In this document: positions 28,173-36,962 of the stretch, one piece after another
How positions within the stretch are numbered: position 1 is the first letter of the stretch
Layout: every line of letters starts with the position of its first letter
Assembly: GCA_031179305.1 (NCBI GenBank)
Contig: JAPSHX010000017.1
Location: 1-64,000, forward strand
DNA: 64,000 nucleotides
Source: Paenarthrobacter sp.
GTDB taxonomy: Bacteria > Actinomycetota > Actinomycetes > Actinomycetales > Micrococcaceae
Reading direction: 5' to 3'
The notes under the pieces: generated by a model
What the model was told of the DNA's origin: nothing
The model's database searches: none
What the model saw: only the letters and a program-made list of their open reading frames with translations
Program-made: the position numbers and the translations under genes

Positions 28173-28206
28173 GAAAGGCATCAGTTGCTAAGAACTGATG
28201 CCTTTC
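28173..28206. terminator. bidirectional terminator
   Basis: Perfect 14-bp arms GAAAGGCATCAGTT and complement with a 6-nt loop lie between the convergent PKD-protein gene and DUF3817 gene. The arms begin with A and end with T runs, so it works for both strands. Confidence 0.85.
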
Positions 28207-28218
28207 GTCTGCTGAAGC

Positions 28219-28680
28219 CTAGGAGAACCAGGTACCTGGAGGACCCATGAACAGCAGGAAGCTAAACACTGCGCCCACGGCCACGAGAGTCACCACAACA
28301 GCAAGAATCGGGTTCCGGAGAACCCAAGCTTGGGCTTTCTCGAAGCCTCCCTGAGGCTTCTCTCCCCCGGCAGCCAAGCGCCAATCACCGGCGAGGAGGC
28401 CGCGGCGGTCCAGCGACTTCTCCATGGGGATGGTGGCATAGGGAATCACTGCTGAAGCGATGGCCAGCAGGCCGGTGCGGGTTGTCCACTTCTGGTTGAT
28501 CCACGTGAACGCGGCCGTCGCGGCGTAGCAAAGGAACACGAACCCGTGGATGCCTCCGGCGATGCTCACACCAACGTCTGTGGTGCGCGTGACGTACTTA
28601 AGGAACAGCCCGATCAACAACAGCGTCCATGTCACGGCCTCGGCAAAAGCAACGGTACGGAACAAGGTGCGGGGCTGCAT
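28219..28680 (-). CDS. DUF3817 membrane protein
   Basis: A 153-residue membrane protein. Three hydrophobic segments (about residues 9-30, 38-60, 70-90) form the DUF3817 region with GGIHGFVFLCYAATA. A polar loop and a fourth segment near the C-terminus (AVVVTLVAVGAVFSFLLFM) follow. The family is common in Actinobacteria and uncharacterised. GAGGAC upstream of the ATG supports the start. Confidence 0.87.
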   Translation of the reverse strand: MQPRTLFRTVAFAEAVTWTLLLIGLFLKYVTRTTDVGVSIAGGIHGFVFLCYAATAAFTWINQKWTTRTGLLAIASAVIPYATIPMEKSLDRRGLLAGDWRLAAGGEKPQGGFEKAQAWVLRNPILAVVVTLVAVGAVFSFLLFMGPPGTWFS

Positions 28681-28764
28681 GGAAGTCCTCAGGTAGAAAA
28701 CGGGAGACGCACCCTATTTTACCGGCTGTAGAACTTCCCTTGCGTCAATCAGTGCAACCGTGAG

Positions 28765-29370
28765 TTACGGCAATGGGAGCGCCGCCCGATTACGGATCCG
28801 GGAGTCGCCGAACTCAATGGCCACGGTAGCGATCTCCATCGCCGGCTCATGCCTGGTCCGGGCTTTCCCGACCGCAATGTGGGGCAACCATCGGGGCGAT
28901 CTGTAACCAAGTGCGGGCGAGCTCAAGATGAAGTCGTCGATGTTGTCGAGGCCGAGGTCGTCAAGAAGTACGTGCAGCCCTTGCACCAAGAGTGCTTGGT
29001 AGTCGTGAACCTCCTGCGGCACGTCCACTTCGAGCCCCATAAGACGTCCACCGCCCAAGGGGATCAGTTTGTCCGACTTCCCCAGAAAACCCTGCAGTAC
29101 AGGCAACTCCGTCAACCAACTGGAGATCTCGGGGAGCACTTTCTCCGGGGGTGACAATCCCTTGGTCCATGCAACGATGTCCCTTCCCAGCTCGTCCAGA
29201 ATCCCAATATGCAGCAGCGTCATGTGCAAGCCTTGGGGCTTCCGCAGGGAGTCGACGAAGCGGTTCAGTCCCTCGTAGTCCGAAAGCCCTGCCCCGACGC
29301 GTACGACGGGCACCTCCACAGTGATGCGGGATCCATGAGGTTTGCTTCCAGGGGAGACAAGGTCCGTCAT
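28765..29370 (-). CDS. 2H phosphoesterase-like protein
   Basis: About 201 residues. Two spaced histidine motifs, HMTLLHIG in the N-terminal half and PHIAVGK near the C-terminus, suggest the two-histidine (2'-5' RNA ligase-like) fold. The second motif has Ala where the catalytic Thr/Ser is usual, so activity is uncertain. I prefer the ATG at 29370 (MTDLVSPGS) because CATAAT lies 7 bases before it, giving a leaderless mRNA; the track uses an ATG three codons earlier. Confidence 0.55.
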   Translation of the reverse strand: MTDLVSPGSKPHGSRITVEVPVVRVGAGLSDYEGLNRFVDSLRKPQGLHMTLLHIGILDELGRDIVAWTKGLSPPEKVLPEISSWLTELPVLQGFLGKSDKLIPLGGGRLMGLEVDVPQEVHDYQALLVQGLHVLLDDLGLDNIDDFILSSPALGYRSPRWLPHIAVGKARTRHEPAMEIATVAIEFGDSRIRNRAALPLP

Positions 29371-29377
29371 GGATGCC

Positions 29378-29383
29378 ATTATG
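29378..29383 (-). promoter_or_regulatory. -10 element of a leaderless promoter (2H-like gene)
   Basis: CATAAT is followed by seven bases and the preferred ATG. No ribosome binding site is visible. Confidence 0.35.
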
Positions 29384-29448
29384 CGCCGGAATTCAAGCCA
29401 GCGGCAGGCCGACGACGCAAGCTGAGTACCGCCGTCGTACGTTAAGCA

Positions 29449-29955
29449 CTACTTCTTGGAGCGGGCCTGAACCAGGTTGGCGAACGGAAGACGACCAAAG
29501 GCGGCAACAAAGTCAGCGTGGTAGGCGGCCTCGGCGGCGTTGACTTCGGAGGCGGGGAGTTCCTTCCATGCAACGATCAGGTCCAGGGCGTCGCGGAGTT
29601 GCCAGATGAGCCGGGCGTCCCAGACGACGGTGGGTCGTCCACGGCCGTAATCCATGAGCTCTTGGAGCTGCTTGCGTAACCCGCGGTTGCCTTGGCTCCC
29701 GGCGCTGGCTTTGCCGATGTACAACACGGAAGCATTCGGAATCCATTCGGACTCCAGCGCCTCACGTTTGAGGGAAGGGTCCTTCTTCTTGAACGTGCCG
29801 GCGGTGCTCTTCGTTAGGAACACCGGTTCAAAATCCGCGGGACGAAGGATTGCGAAGATGCCAGGTCCTTGGGGAATCCTCATGGGATCGAGTTCGTCGA
29901 GCGGTCGGAATCCGGTGAACCCGTCCTCAGTGAGTGACTTTTTGGTGAAGAGCAT
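29449..29955 (-). CDS. GIY-YIG nuclease-like protein
   Basis: A protein of 168 residues (ATG at 29955) or 173 (TTG at 29970). The N-terminal half has PGIFAILRP and, after about 50 residues, VLYIGKASAG. With GLRKQLQELM, an arginine in DARLIWQL, and AAEAAYHADFVAAFGRLPFANL, this follows the GIY-YIG layout (motif Gly-Ile-Phe/Tyr-Ile-Gly, Arg, Glu, Asn). It may be a stand-alone endonuclease or an inactive relative. No phage or intron context is visible. Confidence 0.6.
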   Translation of the reverse strand: MLFTKKSLTEDGFTGFRPLDELDPMRIPQGPGIFAILRPADFEPVFLTKSTAGTFKKKDPSLKREALESEWIPNASVLYIGKASAGSQGNRGLRKQLQELMDYGRGRPTVVWDARLIWQLRDALDLIVAWKELPASEVNAAEAAYHADFVAAFGRLPFANLVQARSKK

Positions 29956-30169
29956 GGTCCATTGTGCCAAGGGAGCGCGTCACATTGGCGTCGTGCGCTG
30001 AAGGAAGTCTTCAGGATGTGAGTTGTAGCTTAAAGTGTTCTCGGCTGCTAAGCAGCCAAACCATCACTCTTAGCCATTCGCATAAATAGGGGGACTATTT
30101 GCGCACCCAAAACCGGCTGCCCCACAGCCACCACCCACTTCCGGCCTTCACCGAGGAAGGCTCAACATC

Positions 30170-31279
30170 GTGCGAAAGCTAATCATTGGAGCTGCGGCCG
30201 CAGTTGCGGTCGTAACCGGCTCGTTGGTTGCGGCCGCTGCCGCAAACGCAGACTCAGGGATTGTAGTCCGGGTAGTCGATGGTGACACCGTAATCGTGTC
30301 CATCAACAACATAGATCAGACCGTTCGCCTGCTGAACGTCAACACTCCGGAAACGAAGGATCCGAACAAGCCCACCGAATGCCTCGGTCCAGAAGCCAGC
30401 GACTACCTCAAGGAGGCCCTGCCCGCGGGCAGTAAGGTTCGGCTGGAGTTCGACGTCGAACGTCACGACAAATACGGCAGAACCTTGGCAGGGGTCTTCA
30501 ACGCCAGCAACCAGCTCGTCAACGCCGAGATCGCCCGCCGAGGGCTTGGCGTTCCCATGGTGGTCGGCGAAAACCGGAAGTTCCTTCCGCCTGTGGAAGC
30601 AGCGCACTCGGAAGCACGCTCTGCTCAAGACGGTCTCTTCTCGGAAGCAGTCGAGTGCACCCTTCCCGCCCAAGTGGCAGCAGCCTCGGACGCACTTGCG
30701 GCCGCTGAAAACACCACCCCGGCAACGACGTCAGCGGCCGCGGGTGCCACCGCTGCAGGGATTGCGGCAGCGCTCATCACGGCGAAGGCCGCGCGCGATC
30801 TCCTTTCCGTGGCCCGAGATACCGAGCAGTCGATCGTCTGGGCGGCCTACGAGTCAGCTGAGGCAACCTCAAAGCTGGCTGCCCTCTCAACCAGGATCAC
30901 TCGAGCGGAAAACACGCTGACCAAGGCCAAGGCTCAGCAAACGTCACTGGCGGCTGCGGAAAAGAAGGCCGAGGAGGAGCGTCTGGCCGCTGCCGCTCGG
31001 GCAGAAGCGGAGAGAAAGGCTGCTGAGGAAGCCGCTGCTGCTGCCAAGAAGGCCGCGGACGAAGCTGCAGCAGCAGCGCAGGCACGGGCTGCTGCTGCAG
31101 CTGCGGAGGCGGAACGGATCCGCAACATTCCGGCTCCAGTCGCGCCGCCGGTCCTACAGTATGTTCCGCCAGTTCAGCAGTACGTGCCGCCCGCACCCGC
31201 TGTTCCGGCGGATCCGGCACCGGGTTATACCGGCCCCCGATGCTACGCACCGGGCGGAAAGACCTGGCGCCCCTGCTGA
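30170..31279 (+). CDS. exported thermonuclease-like protein with Ala-rich coiled coil
   Basis: A 369-residue secreted protein with a GTG start. The signal peptide ends near residue 28. Residues 31-155 are a staphylococcal-nuclease fold: D39 (DGDT), R53, E61 and R104 of the catalytic set are present, but the calcium ligand expected in the V-D-T-P motif is Asn58 (NVNTPE). Residues 175-310 are Ala-rich and helical, mainly coiled coil (EKKAEEERLAAAARAEAER). A Pro-rich linker and a short GPRCYAPGGKTWRPC tail that may form a disulfide follow. The role could be extracellular DNA degradation or binding. A tetrahedral core with Asn may be less active. Confidence 0.82.
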   Translation: MRKLIIGAAAAVAVVTGSLVAAAAANADSGIVVRVVDGDTVIVSINNIDQTVRLLNVNTPETKDPNKPTECLGPEASDYLKEALPAGSKVRLEFDVERHDKYGRTLAGVFNASNQLVNAEIARRGLGVPMVVGENRKFLPPVEAAHSEARSAQDGLFSEAVECTLPAQVAAASDALAAAENTTPATTSAAAGATAAGIAAALITAKAARDLLSVARDTEQSIVWAAYESAEATSKLAALSTRITRAENTLTKAKAQQTSLAAAEKKAEEERLAAAARAEAERKAAEEAAAAAKKAADEAAAAAQARAAAAAAEAERIRNIPAPVAPPVLQYVPPVQQYVPPAPAVPADPAPGYTGPRCYAPGGKTWRPC

Positions 31280-31315
31280 TAGCTTCAAGCAAGCCCGGCC
31301 GGACCGAGATGCACT

Positions 31316-31383
31316 GTCGCCGTACGGCAACAAATGCTAGAGTCGGCGTACGACGACATTTCCGAAAGTCGCCGTACGCCGAC
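31316..31383. promoter_or_regulatory. three evenly spaced palindromic operators upstream of hipB
   Basis: GTCGCCGTACGGCAAC (31316-31331), GTCGGCGTACGACGAC (31342-31357) and GTCGCCGTACGCCGAC (31368-31383) are 16-bp near-palindromes with centres exactly 26 bp apart. A weak -10-like TAGAGT overlaps the gap between the first two. They lie immediately before the hipB ATG, as expected for HipB autorepression. Confidence 0.75.
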
Positions 31384-31394
31384 AAGGAGTTGGA

Positions 31395-31619
31395 ATGCGC
31401 ACGGTACGAGAGGCCGGCCCACTGGTACGCGAGTTGCGTGAAGAGCAAGGCTGGACCCAGGCCGAACTTGCCCGCCGCGCGAACGTTTCACGAACCTTCG
31501 TGATCGACCTTGAGTCCGGGAAGCCAACTGTGGAGACCTCAAAATTCATGGACGTCTTCCAAGCTCTTGGCTACGAGCTAGCCATACGGGACAGCGTGAC
31601 AGGCAAAGTCCGATGGTAA
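31395..31619 (+). CDS. hipB: XRE/HipB-like antitoxin
   Basis: A 74-residue helix-turn-helix protein (WTQAELARRANVSRTFVIDLESGKPTVE) with a short C-terminal strand region ELAIRDS, as in HipB antitoxins. AAGGAG lies 6 bases before the ATG. HipB represses its own promoter and neutralises the kinase toxin HipA by binding. Here the partner gene is damaged (next entry), so it may be an orphan antitoxin or repressor. Confidence 0.85.
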   Translation: MRTVREAGPLVRELREEQGWTQAELARRANVSRTFVIDLESGKPTVETSKFMDVFQALGYELAIRDSVTGKVRW

Positions 31620-31884
31620 GTACGTAAGTACCCGCGCCCTCGAGGTATTCATGGACAGGGCGCTTCGTCGCCGGGTTGAGCTGACGCCGTCAGGAAATCT
31701 GACATTCCGCTACGACCCGGAATACCAAGCAATCCCTGACGCCACGCCCTTGTCGCTGTCGATGCCGCTGGCCGCCGCTTCACACAAGAAACGCGCGGTC
31801 CTTCCCTTCCTGCAAGGTGAACGCCGCCGAGTCGCGCTACAAAGCGGCGCTCATGACGCGAAAATTCGGCTAAACAGGAACTGA
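31613..31884 (+). pseudogene. hipA remnant with 8-bp start duplication and internal loss
   Basis: The expected hipA ATG (31613) overlaps the hipB stop in the usual ATGGTAA arrangement. A tandem duplication GTAAGTAC GTAAGTAC (31616-31631) follows and shifts the frame, so that this ATG stops after four codons. Without one copy it would read MVSTRALEVFMDRAL and enter the open frame 31651-31884, which carries the HipA N-terminal block GNLTFRYDPEYQ...LSLSMPL. The frame ends after about 77 codons instead of ~410; the kinase domain is missing. A possible short C-terminal tail in another frame (RYKAALMTRKFG) may mark an internal deletion. Confidence 0.75.
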
Positions 31885-31928
31885 ACCCATCCACCGTGAC
31901 GCCAAACCGTGAAGCAAACCTTTCAGCG

Positions 31929-31958
31929 TTGACAGCCCCTTGTGACCCGTGCCATATT
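31929..31958 (+). promoter_or_regulatory. promoter of the asparagine operon, leaderless
   Basis: TTGACA (31929-31934) and CATATT (31953-31958) are 18 bp apart. CATATT is followed by six bases and then the GTG used as the start of the FCD regulator. The upstream ATG at 31896 lies before this promoter and so cannot be its start. Confidence 0.65.
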
Positions 31959-31964
31959 CAAAAC

Positions 31965-32684
31965 GTGAACCTGTCAGACAGCCGGACAGCCGGACAGCAA
32001 GGACCCCAGAGTGGGCATACGCCGATCTCACGCATTTCCGCTGCTGAAGCGGTCTTTGCGGCACTCAGGCGAGCCATCGAAGGCGGCCAGTTCGATATCG
32101 GAACCAAGCTGAGCTCGGAAGCGACGCTGGCCGGCCAGTACGGCGTCAGCCGCTCCGTCATCAGGGAAGCGTTGAGGTCCTGCAACACCTTGGGCCTCAC
32201 CACTACCAAAACCGGCAAGGGCACATTCGTTGTGGCCAACAAGGTTGCTAATGACCTTACCTTGGGTCAGTACAGTGCACGCGATCTCAACGAGGCACGT
32301 CCGCACATCGAGATCCCCGCAGCGGGCCTCGCCGCCCAACGTAGGACGGACGATGAGTTGGAGCACCTCAAGGAAATCGTCCAAGAGATGCTTACGGAGA
32401 ACGATCCCGAAGCCTGGGTGAACCTCGACGCCAGCTTCCACTCAGCCGTGGCCCGTGCCAGCGGAAACCGGGTGTTTGCCAGCGTCGTCTCCGATATACG
32501 TGAAGCCCTGGCCCACCAGTCCGAAACCTTGAACCTCGTGGCAGACCGGCAACACCGCTCTGACGAGGAACACGTCGCCGTACTCAACGCAATCGAAGTC
32601 GGCGACTCCGAAGCCGCAAGCAAAGCGATGGCCGCTCACCTGCAGGCCGTCAGCGTGGCGCTGGACACGATCCTCAGCAAATGA
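31965..32684 (+). CDS. FadR/GntR family (FCD) regulator of the asparagine operon
   Basis: A 239-residue regulator. The N-terminal GntR winged helix (AVFAALRRAIEGGQFDIGTKLSSEATLAGQYGVSRSVIREALR) is at about residues 25-90 and the all-helical FCD ligand domain after residue 110, with the conserved metal/ligand histidines in ASFHSAVARASGN and later. Such proteins usually repress an adjacent catabolic operon and bind its substrate or an intermediate. Start chosen by the leaderless promoter. Its stop overlaps the asparaginase ATG. The first codons contain tandem GACAGCCG repeats. The ligand is probably asparagine or aspartate, by inference. Confidence 0.88.
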   Translation: MNLSDSRTAGQQGPQSGHTPISRISAAEAVFAALRRAIEGGQFDIGTKLSSEATLAGQYGVSRSVIREALRSCNTLGLTTTKTGKGTFVVANKVANDLTLGQYSARDLNEARPHIEIPAAGLAAQRRTDDELEHLKEIVQEMLTENDPEAWVNLDASFHSAVARASGNRVFASVVSDIREALAHQSETLNLVADRQHRSDEEHVAVLNAIEVGDSEAASKAMAAHLQAVSVALDTILSK

Positions 32685-33769
32685 CACCCCCAAAGGACAC
32701 TGCCACCATGCCCGTCCCCGCAGCGCCGGCCCACAACGCCGCGCCCGAAAACGCCGTGCCCGAAAACGCCGCGCCTGCACACGCAGCGCCCCAACAAGCT
32801 CGACACATCAAAGCACCGAACCACGTCCCGCTCGTAGAGGTAACCCGCGACGGCCTGGTCGAAAGCATCCATTACGGCTCGCTGATCGCGGTCAGCGCAG
32901 ATGGCGGCACCGCAATCCAAGCCGGCGAACCGGACGCCCCCATATACCCACGCTCGAGCCTGAAGCCGCTGCAGGCTGTTGCCCTGCTCAAGGCCGGTTT
33001 GGACATCCCCGAGGACCTCCTCGCGTTGACCGCTGCCAGTCACTCCGGTGCGCAGATGCACCGTGACGGCGCCCAGGAAATCCTCAGGCTGCATCACCTG
33101 ACGGATAAAGCCCTGGGTAATAGCACGGACCTCCCTTACGGCGTCGCTGAGCGTGAAGAGTGGCTCCGCCAAGGCAACGGCCCCACCCAAATTGCACAGA
33201 ATTGCTCCGGCAAGCACGCTTCCATGACCGCCGTCTGCGTCATCAACGACTGGCCTGTGGAGGGGTACTTGCACCCCGAGCACCCGCTGCAGGTCCTGGT
33301 CCGCGACACCATCACGGATCTGACCGGTGAAGAAGCTGCGGCGGTCAGTACTGACGGCTGCGGCACTCCGCTGTTCGCTCACTCCCTTCGTGGCATGGCC
33401 CGCGCTTACGGCCGCCTCGCCGCTGCCGACGAAAGCACCGACGAAGGCAAGGTTGCCCACGCCATGCGCCGCTACCCGCAGATGGTTGCCGGCGAAGGCC
33501 GCGATGTCACCGCCCTCATGCGGGCAATCCCCGGACTCCTCGCGAAGGACGGCTTCGAGGGACTCCAGCTTGTCGGACTCCCGAACGGCACCGGCATGGC
33601 GGTGAAGATTTCCGACGGCGGCGATCGCGCCCGCATGCCCGTCACGGTTGAGGTTCTCCGCCAGTTGGGCGTCGACGGCGGCAGTTTGGACACGCTTCAG
33701 AGCCCACCTGTGCTGGGCGGCGGCCTTCCGGTCGGCGAGATCCGCGCAACCAAAATTTTCAGCAACTAA
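32681..33769 (+). CDS. ansA: L-asparaginase, class 3 (Rhizobium etli AnsA type)
   Basis: A 362-residue enzyme hydrolysing L-asparagine to L-aspartate and ammonia in the cytoplasm. It belongs to the AnsA/ReAII type rather than the E. coli type: YPRSSLKPLQ carries the Ser-x-x-Lys pair, NCSGKHA and STDGCG hold the zinc-binding Cys/Lys/Cys set. An Ala/Pro-rich lead of about 40 residues with a duplicated PENA unit precedes the domain. The start overlaps the regulator stop; a second ATG 9 codons later is an alternative. It feeds aspartate to the next gene. Confidence 0.9.
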   Translation: MTPPKDTATMPVPAAPAHNAAPENAVPENAAPAHAAPQQARHIKAPNHVPLVEVTRDGLVESIHYGSLIAVSADGGTAIQAGEPDAPIYPRSSLKPLQAVALLKAGLDIPEDLLALTAASHSGAQMHRDGAQEILRLHHLTDKALGNSTDLPYGVAEREEWLRQGNGPTQIAQNCSGKHASMTAVCVINDWPVEGYLHPEHPLQVLVRDTITDLTGEEAAAVSTDGCGTPLFAHSLRGMARAYGRLAAADESTDEGKVAHAMRRYPQMVAGEGRDVTALMRAIPGLLAKDGFEGLQLVGLPNGTGMAVKISDGGDRARMPVTVEVLRQLGVDGGSLDTLQSPPVLGGGLPVGEIRATKIFSN

Positions 33770-33782
33770 ACCAAGGACAGCT

Positions 33783-35216
33783 ATGACCACCGTCGATCAG
33801 GCGATCCCCCTCCGTTCCGAACACGACCTTCTGGGCGACCGTAATGTACCCGCAGATGCCTACTGGGGCGTTCACACCCTCCGCGCAATAGAGAACTTCC
33901 CCATCACAGGGCAGCCCCTCTCTACCAATAAGCACCTCGTCAGGGGCCTGGCTGCAGTGAAGCAGGCCGCGGCCCGCACTAACCACGAGCTTGGCCTCCT
34001 GGACGCCGAAAAGGCGGGTGCCATCGAGCAGGCTTGCCAGGACATCATGGACGGCATGCTCCAGGATCAGTTCATGGTGGACGTCATCCAGGGCGGCGCG
34101 GGAACCAGTTCCAACATGAACGCCAACGAGGTCATCGCCAACCGTGCGCTGGAGATCCTGGGTCACCCTAAGGGCGACTACTCCAAGCTGCACCCGAACG
34201 ACCACGTGAACCTGAGCCAGTCCACCAACGACGTCTACCCGACCGCGGTGAACCTCGCCACGATCTTCTCCGTGAAAGAGCTCCTGGAAGCCCTCGAGGA
34301 ACTCGAGCTGGCCTTCGCCGAGAAGGGCCGGGAGTTCCGGACTGTGGTGAAGATGGGACGCACGCAGCTCCAGGATGCCGTTCCCATGACCCTCGGCCAG
34401 GAGTTCGGCGGTTACGCCGTGACAATCGGTGAGGACCGGGCGCGCTTGGACGAGTCCCACATGCTGATCCACGAGATCAACCTTGGAGCCACGGCAATCG
34501 GCACAGGTTTGAACGCTCCGGCCGGCTATGCTGAGGCCGCTTGCCGCCATCTGGCCGAAATCACAGGCCTTCCCCTTCTGACCGCTGCTGACCTCATTGA
34601 GGCCACGCAGGACGTAGGAGCCTTCGTTCACTTGTCCGGCGTGCTGAAGCGCGTGGCAGTGAAGCTCTCCAAGATTTGTAACGACCTCCGCTTGCTGTCC
34701 TCCGGGCCGCGGGCGGGTTTGGGCGAGATCAACCTTCCGGCCGTACAGTCCGGTTCGTCGATCATGCCTGGCAAGATCAATCCGGTGATCCCGGAGGTGG
34801 TCAGCCAAGTGGCGTACGAGGTCATCGGCAACGATGTCACCGTCACCATGGCTGCGGAGGCAGGTCAGCTTCAGCTGAATGCTTTCGAGCCGATCATTGT
34901 GCACAGCCTGCACAAGAGCATCTCCCACCTGGAGGCAGCGTGCCGCACCCTGACAGCACGCTGCGTCCGGGGGATCACAGCTAACACCGAACGGCTACGG
35001 CTTACCGTTGAGCAGTCGATCGGTCTTGTCACTGCATTGAACCCCCATATCGGTTACGCCTCCGCCACCGCTATTGCCCAGGAGGCGCTGGTAACGGGTA
35101 AGGGCGTTGCGGAACTCGTGTTGGAGCACGGTCTCCTGACCGCCACCCAGCTCGAGGAACTGCTCAGCCCGGAACGTCTGGCAAACCTGAGCAAGCAGGC
35201 CGAACCCGGCCTCTAA
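33783..35216 (+). CDS. aspA: aspartate ammonia-lyase
   Basis: A 477-residue fumarase/aspartase superfamily enzyme converting L-aspartate to fumarate and ammonia. The superfamily signature GSSIMPGKINPV is intact, and NANEVIANRALEILG with HPNDHVNLSQSTNDVYPTA matches aspartases. The start MTTVDQAIPL follows AAGGAC; the 522-residue track ORF begins inside ansA. It is 13 bp after ansA and in the same transcript. Confidence 0.95.
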   Translation: MTTVDQAIPLRSEHDLLGDRNVPADAYWGVHTLRAIENFPITGQPLSTNKHLVRGLAAVKQAAARTNHELGLLDAEKAGAIEQACQDIMDGMLQDQFMVDVIQGGAGTSSNMNANEVIANRALEILGHPKGDYSKLHPNDHVNLSQSTNDVYPTAVNLATIFSVKELLEALEELELAFAEKGREFRTVVKMGRTQLQDAVPMTLGQEFGGYAVTIGEDRARLDESHMLIHEINLGATAIGTGLNAPAGYAEAACRHLAEITGLPLLTAADLIEATQDVGAFVHLSGVLKRVAVKLSKICNDLRLLSSGPRAGLGEINLPAVQSGSSIMPGKINPVIPEVVSQVAYEVIGNDVTVTMAAEAGQLQLNAFEPIIVHSLHKSISHLEAACRTLTARCVRGITANTERLRLTVEQSIGLVTALNPHIGYASATAIAQEALVTGKGVAELVLEHGLLTATQLEELLSPERLANLSKQAEPGL

Positions 35217-35365
35217 GCCCTGCCTGGCAGCCAGCCATCTGAACTGGGCTGCCAACAGCACGTCCCGCCCATGAGGCATACCCCCACGAGGCTTTGTTCT
35301 GCGTGCCCGGATCCCCGACCGGACGTGCCCAGGACACCTCCAACAGGACACCCCTAAGGATTCCA

Positions 35366-36874
35366 ATGACCAATCCCATCACGGACCACACGGTCCCGGC
35401 CCAAGCGCACGCCAGCGAGAAAGCCCTCCACAAAGAGGACTCCGGGTACCACAAGGATCTCAAGCCCCGCCAGATCCAGATGATCGCGATCGGCGGCGCA
35501 ATCGGCACCGGCCTGTTTCTGGGCGCCGGCGGCCGGCTCAACGCTGCCGGCCCGTCGCTCGTTATCGCCTACGCGGTTTGTGGCTTCTTCGCTTTCCTGA
35601 TCCTCCGCGCACTCGGTGAACTCGTTCTCCACCGCCCGTCGTCGGGATCCTTCGTCTCCTATGCCCGTGAGTTCTACGGCGAAAAGGCGGCCTTCGTCTC
35701 CGGCTGGTTCTACTGGATCAACTGGGCCACCACCACCATCGTGGACATCACCGCAGCGGCGCTCTACATGGAGTTCTTCGGCAAATACGTCGCCTGGATA
35801 GGTGCCGTTCCGCAGTGGGCGTGGGCGCTCATTGCACTGGTTGTAGTGCTCTGCCTCAACCTGGTCTCTGTGAAGGTCTTCGGTGAAATGGAGTTCTGGT
35901 TCGCGCTGATCAAGGTGGCAGCACTGGTGGCCTTCCTCCTGGTGGGCACCTACTTCGTCATCTTCGGCACTCCGGTGGATGGCCAGGAAGTCGGCTTCAG
36001 CCTCATCGCAGACAACGGCGGAGTCTTCCCCAACGGGGTCCTGCCCATGATCATCCTCATGCAGGGTGTGCTGTTCGCCTACGCGTCGATTGAGCTGGTG
36101 GGTACCGCCGCCGGTGAAACTGCAAACCCCGAGAAGATCATGCCCAAGGCCATCAACTCCGTGGTCATCCGCATCGCCCTCTTCTACGTTGGCTCCGTGA
36201 TTCTGCTGGCTCTCCTGCTTCCGTACACCTCTTACGAGAAGGGCGTCAGCCCGTTCGTGACATTCTTCGGTTCCATCGGCGTGGAGGGCGTGGACGTCAT
36301 CATGAACCTCGTTGTGCTCACCGCAGCACTGTCTTCGTTGAACGCAGGGCTCTACTCCACAGGCCGCATCCTCCGCTCCATGTCGGTGGCCGGTTCTGCC
36401 CCGAAGTTCGCCCAGCGCATGAACAAGGCCGGCGTCCCTTACGGTGGCATTGCGATCACCGCCGGCGTTTCCCTGCTGGGTGTCCCGCTGAACTACCTCG
36501 TTCCGTCCGACGCTTTCGAGATCGTCCTGAATGTCGCTTCCGTGGGCATCATCGTCACTTGGGCCACCATCGTCCTGTGCCAGATGCAGCTCAAGCGCTG
36601 GGCCGACAAGGGATGGCTGAAGCGCCCGTCCTTCCGGATGTTCGGCGCCCCCTACACGGGATGGTTGTCCTTGATCTTCCTGGCGGCCGTGCTGATCATG
36701 GTGTTCATCGAGTCCCCGTTGACCATGCTGGTCACCGCGATTGCCTGCGGACTCATGGTCTGGGGATGGTTCCTGTGCCGCAAGCAAATCCACGAGCTAG
36801 CCGCCACCCGAGACGGCTACACCGGCAGCGAGCCGGTGCTGGCCAACCGTCCGCTCCCCGGCGGCGACAAGTAA
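35366..36874 (+). CDS. ansP: L-asparagine/amino acid permease (APC family, AnsP-like)
   Basis: A 502-residue APC-superfamily transporter with 12 membrane segments. The family start [28 protein letters not shown] and [21 protein letters not shown] after segment 6 fit AnsP-type amino acid:proton symporters. Start at MTNPITDHT behind AAGGA. As the last gene of the asparagine operon it should import asparagine. A strong terminator follows. Confidence 0.92.
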   Translation: MTNPITDHTVPAQAHASEKALHKEDSGYHKDLKPRQIQMIAIGGAIGTGLFLGAGGRLNAAGPSLVIAYAVCGFFAFLILRALGELVLHRPSSGSFVSYAREFYGEKAAFVSGWFYWINWATTTIVDITAAALYMEFFGKYVAWIGAVPQWAWALIALVVVLCLNLVSVKVFGEMEFWFALIKVAALVAFLLVGTYFVIFGTPVDGQEVGFSLIADNGGVFPNGVLPMIILMQGVLFAYASIELVGTAAGETANPEKIMPKAINSVVIRIALFYVGSVILLALLLPYTSYEKGVSPFVTFFGSIGVEGVDVIMNLVVLTAALSSLNAGLYSTGRILRSMSVAGSAPKFAQRMNKAGVPYGGIAITAGVSLLGVPLNYLVPSDAFEIVLNVASVGIIVTWATIVLCQMQLKRWADKGWLKRPSFRMFGAPYTGWLSLIFLAAVLIMVFIESPLTMLVTAIACGLMVWGWFLCRKQIHELAATRDGYTGSEPVLANRPLPGGDK

Positions 36875-36900
36875 GCGATAAGTAACAACCGCTAAATCAC

Positions 36901-36949
36901 GACGGCGGCACCCGGGTTCCGTAACGATCGGAACCCGGGTGCCGCCGTC
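36901..36949 (+). terminator. terminator of the asparagine operon
   Basis: Perfect 21-bp arms GACGGCGGCACCCGGGTTCCG and complement with a 7-nt loop, 26 bases after the ansP stop. Confidence 0.85.
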
Positions 36950-36962
36950 GTCGGTTAACGCC

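Noticed and set aside
31316-31383. Three repeats with 26-bp period as a CRISPR-like array
   Set aside because: Each unit is itself a palindrome with short gaps and lies directly at the hipB start; no cas genes and gaps are too short for spacers.
31896-31964. ATG upstream of the asparagine FCD regulator as its start
   Set aside because: It lies before the TTGACA/CATATT promoter, so the transcript would not include it; the GTG at 31965 fits a leaderless start.
33759-34928. 389-codon minus-strand ORF opposite aspA
   Set aside because: Shadow frame; aspA carries the complete aspartase signature on the plus strand.
35354-36793. 479-codon minus-strand ORF opposite the asparagine permease
   Set aside because: Its product is rich in His, Asp and Glu with no recognisable domain; the plus strand encodes a clear 12-segment permease.
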